Of a stretch of 43,820 nt of DNA, positions 39,716 to 43,820 are shown in pieces (position 1 is the first letter of the stretch; every line of letters begins with the position of its first letter). This stretch comes from a virus. The DNA lies in IMG/VR virus record IMGVR_UViG_3300030090_006763, positions 22,552 to 66,371 of that record; one strand, given 5' to 3'. The notes under the pieces were generated by a model. It was not told where the DNA came from. It saw nothing but the letters and a program-made list of their open reading frames with translations, and searched no databases. A program made the translations under genes and the position numbers.

Positions 39716-41491
39716 ATGAGTTCCTTCGATTACACCGATAATTTTAATGGCTTTAATGATTTAATCAACAGAGCAGACTTTCTTACGGAAATGAAGATTG
39801 GAAAGGCACATCCTTCGTTTAAAGGCCTAGCTAGAAGAATCCAAGACGATCCAAGAAGTGGTGGAAAGGGATGGCCACGAGATGCGAGAATGCTTATAAA
39901 GACAGTATTATATAATGTAGATATATTTAAAGAGGAAGATATAAAAACATTAAGAGCTTCTGGTGTTGAAGCATCTAGAGATTATAGAGAGGCACTTGAA
40001 GCATTATTAGATAAGTATGAAGATGAAATAAAGGATAAAGCAAGTGATATAGCCGATGAGCTTGAAAAGCAATTCGAAAGCTTTGTTAATGATCAAGGTT
40101 TAATGGTAGGAGCAGAAAGAAAAGAGATGTATTTAGCTAAAAGAGAAGCTAAAGCTGCTGCTGATAAACTTGAGAAAGAAATTGAAAAGGGTGGAGATGT
40201 GGTAGATGCAGTAGAAGATGCAGTAGGTGAACTTGAGCAGAGTACAGCTGATGCGTTTGAAACTCTTAGAGCAGCTAAAGAAGATCCAACTACATTTATT
40301 GAAATAAAAATTAGAGATGCTGATAAAGCTTCTGATGTAAGTAACATTGTTACTAAATATGCTAATGAAGATGGTGTAGAAGTATCAGGTAATACGGTAC
40401 AATTTTCAGTCGATCCTGATACACCGTTAGCTAATGCAGTATCTACACACGGAGTAGATAAAATTGAAGCAGCTCTTAAAAGAGATGTAGACGCTATCAG
40501 TGATAGTGTAGTTGTAGTTATGGCACCAGAAGAAGATTACGAGCGTATGGATGATGAGGAAATGGGATATGGTCTAGATGAGCCAGGTGGTGTTCCAGGT
40601 AGTTACGCTATGGGTGAAGAAGGTGGTGGAATTACAGAAGTTGAAGATGCAGAAGATCTTAGTGCTAAGAAGGCTAGGGCAGGAAAGGATATCGGTAAAC
40701 CAGGAAAGAATTTCTCTAAAATAGCAAAAAGCGCTGGTAAAAAGTATGGTTCGAAAGCAGCTGGAGAAAGAGTAGCTGGTGCTGTATTAGCTAAGATGAG
40801 AGGTAATTATGAAGGGGAAGAAGATGGTATAACGCAAAAGCCTTACATATCAATGTATAAGGATGATGAAGGAAGAACAGTATATGATGTGTTAGATAAG
40901 CATGGTAAGTCTGCTTATAAGTCTTACTATAAAAAAGTAGCTGAGCATTGGTTAAGAGAATACTATGATATCATGATGATGGAAGATGAAGAAGATAATG
41001 AGCTAGATCACTTCTTAACTAAAGAGCAACCAGAAGATTATATTCCTTCAACTGATTATGAAGACGTATTAGATGCTCTTGTTGATGATGATAAAAAGAA
41101 GCATGCAATGAAAAAACTTGGTAGTGAAGATGAAGAAAGTATACTTTCTAAGATTGAACAAGATATTAGTAATGGGATGACTGTTAAGGAGTCAATGGAT
41201 AGTTTAGGAATACACCCATCGCATCAAAAAGATATGCTTCATAAATATCTTGCATACACCAAAGAATACTCAGAGGGTCCAGTTGAGACTGGTTTTGAAA
41301 ATGAAGAAGAGGCTATAAAGATGCAACCGATGCTCGAGTCACATAAAACAAATACATCAGTATACCTTACTGAGCAAGCTGCTTCTGATAAGCGTAATAA
41401 GAAGACTGAGACTAAGAATCAGTCCTTTAAAGAAAAGTATAAGCCAAAGACATCTTGGCAGTTAGAAGAGCTTAGACGTTACGGTCTTTAA
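39716..41491 (+). CDS. Large acidic protein, 591 aa, probable late/structural
   Basis: No family named. N-terminus (FNDLINRADFLTEMKIGKAH, RRIQDDPRSGGKGWPRDARM) precedes a long helical, Ala/Glu/Lys-rich coiled-coil-like region (about 90-190), a small alpha/beta unit (DPTTFIEIKIRDADKASDVS, about 195-270), an acidic Gly-rich linker, a basic GKPGKNFSKIAKSAGKKYGS stretch (about 322-341), and a C-terminal helical part (YKSYYKKVAEHWLREYYDIM). The alternation of acidic and basic segments resembles scaffold or internal head proteins, but this is inference. It is a lone plus-strand gene with an exact late motif, overlapping QueC by 4 bases at its end. Confidence 0.7.
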   Translation: MSSFDYTDNFNGFNDLINRADFLTEMKIGKAHPSFKGLARRIQDDPRSGGKGWPRDARMLIKTVLYNVDIFKEEDIKTLRASGVEASRDYREALEALLDKYEDEIKDKASDIADELEKQFESFVNDQGLMVGAERKEMYLAKREAKAAADKLEKEIEKGGDVVDAVEDAVGELEQSTADAFETLRAAKEDPTTFIEIKIRDADKASDVSNIVTKYANEDGVEVSGNTVQFSVDPDTPLANAVSTHGVDKIEAALKRDVDAISDSVVVVMAPEEDYERMDDEEMGYGLDEPGGVPGSYAMGEEGGGITEVEDAEDLSAKKARAGKDIGKPGKNFSKIAKSAGKKYGSKAAGERVAGAVLAKMRGNYEGEEDGITQKPYISMYKDDEGRTVYDVLDKHGKSAYKSYYKKVAEHWLREYYDIMMMEDEEDNELDHFLTKEQPEDYIPSTDYEDVLDALVDDDKKKHAMKKLGSEDEESILSKIEQDISNGMTVKESMDSLGIHPSHQKDMLHKYLAYTKEYSEGPVETGFENEEEAIKMQPMLESHKTNTSVYLTEQAASDKRNKKTETKNQSFKEKYKPKTSWQLEELRRYGL

Positions 41492-42270
41492 GCACATTCT
41501 CTACAATTATTTTCTTCGTATAGCTTATTCAACTTTTCTTGTTGAATATAAGTAATAGGATCTTTATAACCAGCGTCAACAAACCCCTTTACTCTCATAC
41601 TACTTGATGGTGTAGTTGCGTCTGCAATCAAATGATAACCTTTACCGTTCTTTTCTACCTTACCATCAGAATAACAAGTCCAAGTATCTTTAAATTTAAC
41701 TCCAAGTCTAATACCTTCTTTAATAATATCTGCTTTAGACATATCTAATAAAGGAGCTTCAATTTCAATTCTATTTTCTCTGTTTAGTTCTGTAACTTTA
41801 TTAACAACATCTACAAACTCTTCACTACCATCCCAGTAACCAGCTAGAGAGTCTACTTGCGCTGCACCATACCAAACTGTATCAGCTCCAACACCTTCAG
41901 CATAAGAAGAGCAAATAGATAAAAACATTAAATTCCTAAACGGTACATAAGATACAGGTTGAGCATCACCAGCCATATCACTAATGTTAGGATTATCGAT
42001 ATCGGTATTAGTTAAAGATGATGTAGGGGCAATATCTTTGATATACTTAACATCTAAAACTTTATTCGTCACCTTTATATTCATCCAAGCATTAAACTGC
42101 TCATTAAAGTTTTTAATTTGCTTATCAACGCAAGCAAGTTCACGTTTATGTCTTTGACCATAGTCAAAGGTTACCGTATGTATTTCTTCATAGCCTCTAT
42201 CTTGTGCCATATACAACAGCACAGATGAGTCCATTCCACCACTAAGAGTTAGTACTAATTTTTTCTTCAT
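41488..42270 (-). CDS. queC: QueC-like 7-cyano-7-deazaguanine synthase, zinc site altered
   Basis: 260 residues. PP-loop LSGGMDSSV (9-17), FDYGQRHKREL (35-45), VPFRNLMFLSICSSYAE (109-125), and AAQVDSLAGYWDGSEEFV (136-153, typically DY.GYPDCRPEF) follow the QueC pattern. The end normally has TW.CY followed by CG.C.SC.LR: here TWTCY is kept (Cys199) but the rest reads DATTPSSSMRVKGF (217-230), losing three zinc cysteines. CREC sits at the extreme C-terminus (256-259). QueC converts CDG to preQ0 with ammonia and ATP. Overlaps uvsX by 29 bases. The fold is certain; activity may differ. Confidence 0.82.
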   Translation of the reverse strand: MKKKLVLTLSGGMDSSVLLYMAQDRGYEEIHTVTFDYGQRHKRELACVDKQIKNFNEQFNAWMNIKVTNKVLDVKYIKDIAPTSSLTNTDIDNPNISDMAGDAQPVSYVPFRNLMFLSICSSYAEGVGADTVWYGAAQVDSLAGYWDGSEEFVDVVNKVTELNRENRIEIEAPLLDMSKADIIKEGIRLGVKFKDTWTCYSDGKVEKNGKGYHLIADATTPSSSMRVKGFVDAGYKDPITYIQQEKLNKLYEENNCRECA

Positions 42271-43372
42271 TTATTAAATCTTCTAATCCACCAACTTCTT
42301 CAGGTGGTTCTTCTTCTTTATTACTATATGTCCATTCCTGGCTTATACGTTCTTCTACTTTAGGTAGAATAGTATCTTCCCAAAGCTTAACATCTTTTCT
42401 CCAATTCTTATAATAACCTAACTTAGTACCATCTTCAAGCTGATAAGTAGCACCAGTTTGAATTACTGCACCAACGCCAACGGCTAAGTCAACTAATCCA
42501 TAGTATCTATCCAAACCAGAAGAGAAAGAAAGATACATTTCACCTTCTAAGTATTGCTTAATAAATCTATTTTTACGAGTTAATGCTCTAATAATAATAC
42601 CGGAGTATTTTTTCTGACCTACAGCTAATTCACCGTCTACAGTCTTACCTCCATCATCTTTCATAGGCTTACGAGCTAGTTGCACGGTAACTGAAGGTAG
42701 GTAGATACAAGACTTACCACCAGGCATATTCTTTTCAATAGATGGAAACAAAGCAGTAGGATCATCATAAACATGATTAGTACACAGTATGGTAGTTTGA
42801 GTAACTGAACCTAAATTAGTACATGTCTGCATTAACGTTTTCATAGCACGTGCTTTAGTACCCATATCTGATGATGTACTATCCTTACTCATACGAGAAA
42901 GTTCTAATTCAGACTGTAAGTTAGCAAGAGAGTCAATAGCTACAATAAATTTACCTTCAAGACCCTTCTCCTTTACAGAAGTAAGAAATTTATATAAAGA
43001 GTTTCTAGCTTGTTCAATACTAGTAGTAGGAACATACTTTACTTTACTAATATCTAAACCAAGTCTTGCTGCTCCATCCGGGTCGATAGCATTTTCAGTA
43101 TCAAATATAACAGGAATAAGTCCTTCTTCTTGAGCTTTAGCTAAAATCTTTTGAACAAACAACGACTTACCTGTCATTGATTCACCAGCAAGCATAGTTA
43201 CTCTACCTTTAGGAATACCACCATTAATTGATCCAGAAATAATAGCATTCAGTACATAAGACCCTGTATCAATCCACTCACCTACATGACTTAAAGTATT
43301 GTTATCAAGGTAAGTAGCGAAAGGGTTAACTTTATCAATAGCGTCTAATGCGCTAGCAACATCTTTATCCAT
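42242..43372 (-). CDS. uvsX: UvsX recombinase (RecA-like)
   Basis: 376 residues (T4: 391). SGSINGGIPKGRVTMLAGESMTGKS (47-70 region) holds Walker A GESMTGKS (63-70). PVIFDTENAIDPDGA follows, then Walker B KFIVAIDSLANLQSE (141-155), GTKARAMKTLMQTC and TTILCTNHVYDDP with a MPGGKSCIYLPSV loop 2. C-terminus acidic. UvsX catalyses strand exchange and recombination-dependent replication. It has a good sigma70-like promoter with a 16-base spacer and only 7 bases from TATAAT to the ATG. QueC is coupled downstream by a 29-base overlap. Confidence 0.92.
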   Translation of the reverse strand: MDKDVASALDAIDKVNPFATYLDNNTLSHVGEWIDTGSYVLNAIISGSINGGIPKGRVTMLAGESMTGKSLFVQKILAKAQEEGLIPVIFDTENAIDPDGAARLGLDISKVKYVPTTSIEQARNSLYKFLTSVKEKGLEGKFIVAIDSLANLQSELELSRMSKDSTSSDMGTKARAMKTLMQTCTNLGSVTQTTILCTNHVYDDPTALFPSIEKNMPGGKSCIYLPSVTVQLARKPMKDDGGKTVDGELAVGQKKYSGIIIRALTRKNRFIKQYLEGEMYLSFSSGLDRYYGLVDLAVGVGAVIQTGATYQLEDGTKLGYYKNWRKDVKLWEDTILPKVEERISQEWTYSNKEEEPPEEVGGLEDLINEEKISTNS

Positions 43373-43379
43373 ATAAAGT

Positions 43380-43407
43380 ATTATATTTTATCTAAAGCAG
43401 TTTTCAA
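43380..43407 (-). promoter_or_regulatory. Sigma70-like promoter of uvsX
   Basis: TTGAAA (43402-43407), 16-base spacer, TATAAT (43380-43385), then 7 bases to the ATG. It lies in the 3' coding end of the upstream gene. Predicts a leaderless mRNA. Confidence 0.65.
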
Positions 43408-43698
43408 CTCATTAATTTGATCTATAAGTTGCATAACATTACTACAACTAATCTTATTAGTTTGAATAGTCATTGGATAATCTAATTCTGTATCTAGTCT
43501 TATACCTTCAACATTATATTCGTCGGGTACAATATCATGAACAAAGTCATACAACCCATTGTCTTTAAGATTTTTGTAATAATAATCAATTAATGACTTT
43601 TTAGCTTCTACTATAACGTCAGCTTCAGTCATCATTGAAAGATATCTAAAATATAGCCCTTCATTAGTGGTTAAATCAGCTATAACTATAAGATTCAC
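43381..43698 (-). CDS. Hypothetical protein, 105 aa
   Basis: GTG start (MNLIVIADLT after initiation). N-terminal beta strand and helix (MTEADVIVEAKKSLIDYYYKNL), a middle with acidic strands, and a C-terminal helix (VMQLIDQINELKTAL). No recognised family. TATAAATA lies 5 bases upstream, so late expression is likely, while the uvsX promoter sits in its 3' end. It is the first gene after the terminator at 43716-43740. Confidence 0.6.
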   Translation of the reverse strand: MNLIVIADLTTNEGLYFRYLSMMTEADVIVEAKKSLIDYYYKNLKDNGLYDFVHDIVPDEYNVEGIRLDTELDYPMTIQTNKISCSNVMQLIDQINELKTALDKI

Positions 43699-43703
43699 AC
43701 TTA

Positions 43704-43711
43704 TATTTATA
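43704..43711 (-). promoter_or_regulatory. Late-type promoter motif TATAAATA (exact T4 core)
   Basis: Ends 5 bases before the GTG at 43698, supporting that start. Confidence 0.55.
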
Positions 43712-43715
43712 CATT

Positions 43716-43740
43716 AAAAAAGCCCCCTAGGGGGCTTTTA
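43716..43740. terminator. Bidirectional intrinsic terminator
   Basis: AGCCCCCTAGGGGGCT (43721-43736) is a perfect 16-base palindrome, preceded by five A and followed by four T. It can act on either strand. It separates the gene ending at 43766 from the uvsX cluster on the minus strand. Confidence 0.85.
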
Positions 43741-43765
43741 AAGGGTGGGTGAGAGGATTTTCTGG

Positions 43766-43819
43766 TTACCTCCAACTTTCAGTTAGGCAAGATGCAGTTT
43801 CATCTTTTAAACCTACTTG
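43766..43819 (-). CDS. C-terminal end of an unidentified gene (5' partial)
   Basis: On the minus strand only one frame stays open from the window edge. It encodes QVGLKDETASCLTESWR and then TAA, followed by the terminator about 26 bases on. The short length prevents naming the product. A non-coding tail is an alternative. Confidence 0.4.
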   Translation of the reverse strand, partial: QVGLKDETASCLTESWR

Positions 43820-43820
43820 T

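Noticed and set aside
1-43820. tRNA genes, CRISPR arrays, insertion sequences or integrase
   Set aside because: I found no cloverleaf with a TTC-loop consensus outside genes, no regularly spaced repeats, and no transposase or integrase motifs. Nearly all sequence is taken by genes, with no gene-free stretch above 300 bases.

Overview
The window looks like part of a large, strictly lytic T4-type myovirus genome from a low-GC (roughly one third G+C by eye), probably marine, setting. The replication genes are recognisable T4 core genes: clamp-loader gp44, sliding clamp gp45, ssDNA-binding gp32, gp59-like helicase loader, gp41 helicase, gp61 primase, RNase H-type exonuclease and UvsX. Baseplate gp25 and gp6 are also clear. 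The tail-fibre and accessory genes (class II glutamine amidotransferase, QueC-like enzyme, DHH phosphoesterase, glycosyltransferases, Mtd-N/tail-collar proteins) resemble the T4-like phages of marine bacteria such as cyanobacteria or SAR11. The host cannot be fixed from this window: I see no photosynthesis gene, tRNA, integrase or lysogeny gene.

Layout. (1) 1-353: 3' end of gp44, plus strand. (2) 356-1269: two small minus-strand genes of unknown function. (3) 1330-28455: a continuous plus-strand virion block. It starts with gp25 and gp6, continues with five long beta-rich proteins I cannot name (two with PKD-like motifs), then two tandem gp10-C/collar adhesins (the first with a poly-glycine tip), two Mtd-N plus tail-collar proteins, three small or lectin-like proteins, a 2027-residue multidomain protein (threonine linkers, Ig-like domain, beta-helix, trypsin-like protease) and a glycosyltransferase. 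(4) 28436-43698: mainly minus-strand replication/recombination and accessory genes, interrupted by two plus-strand genes (29477-29914 and 39716-41491), each with its own late-type promoter motif. (5) 43716-43740: a bidirectional hairpin terminator, followed by the tail end of another minus-strand gene.

Transcription signals are unusually regular. Fifteen start codons are preceded by a T4-late-like octamer (consensus NNTAAATA); in thirteen the gap to the start codon is 5 or 6 bases, in two it is 8 or 9. Several replication genes (uvsX, gp32, gp41) instead have TATAAT 6-8 bases before the start. Both patterns predict leaderless or nearly leaderless mRNAs.

The most interesting region is 21519-28455: a giant tail or surface protein joins mucin-like Thr linkers, a composition-shifted helical insert splitting an Ig-like domain, a parallel beta-helix and a serine protease with an apparently complete His/Asp/Ser triad. 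It is followed directly by a glycosyltransferase with a DSH motif and a GFGGEE motif, like polypeptide GalNAc-transferases. A phage-encoded system that O-glycosylates its own threonine linkers is a testable hypothesis. A second point of interest is a QueC homologue that has lost three of four zinc cysteines, near a stand-alone class II amidotransferase.
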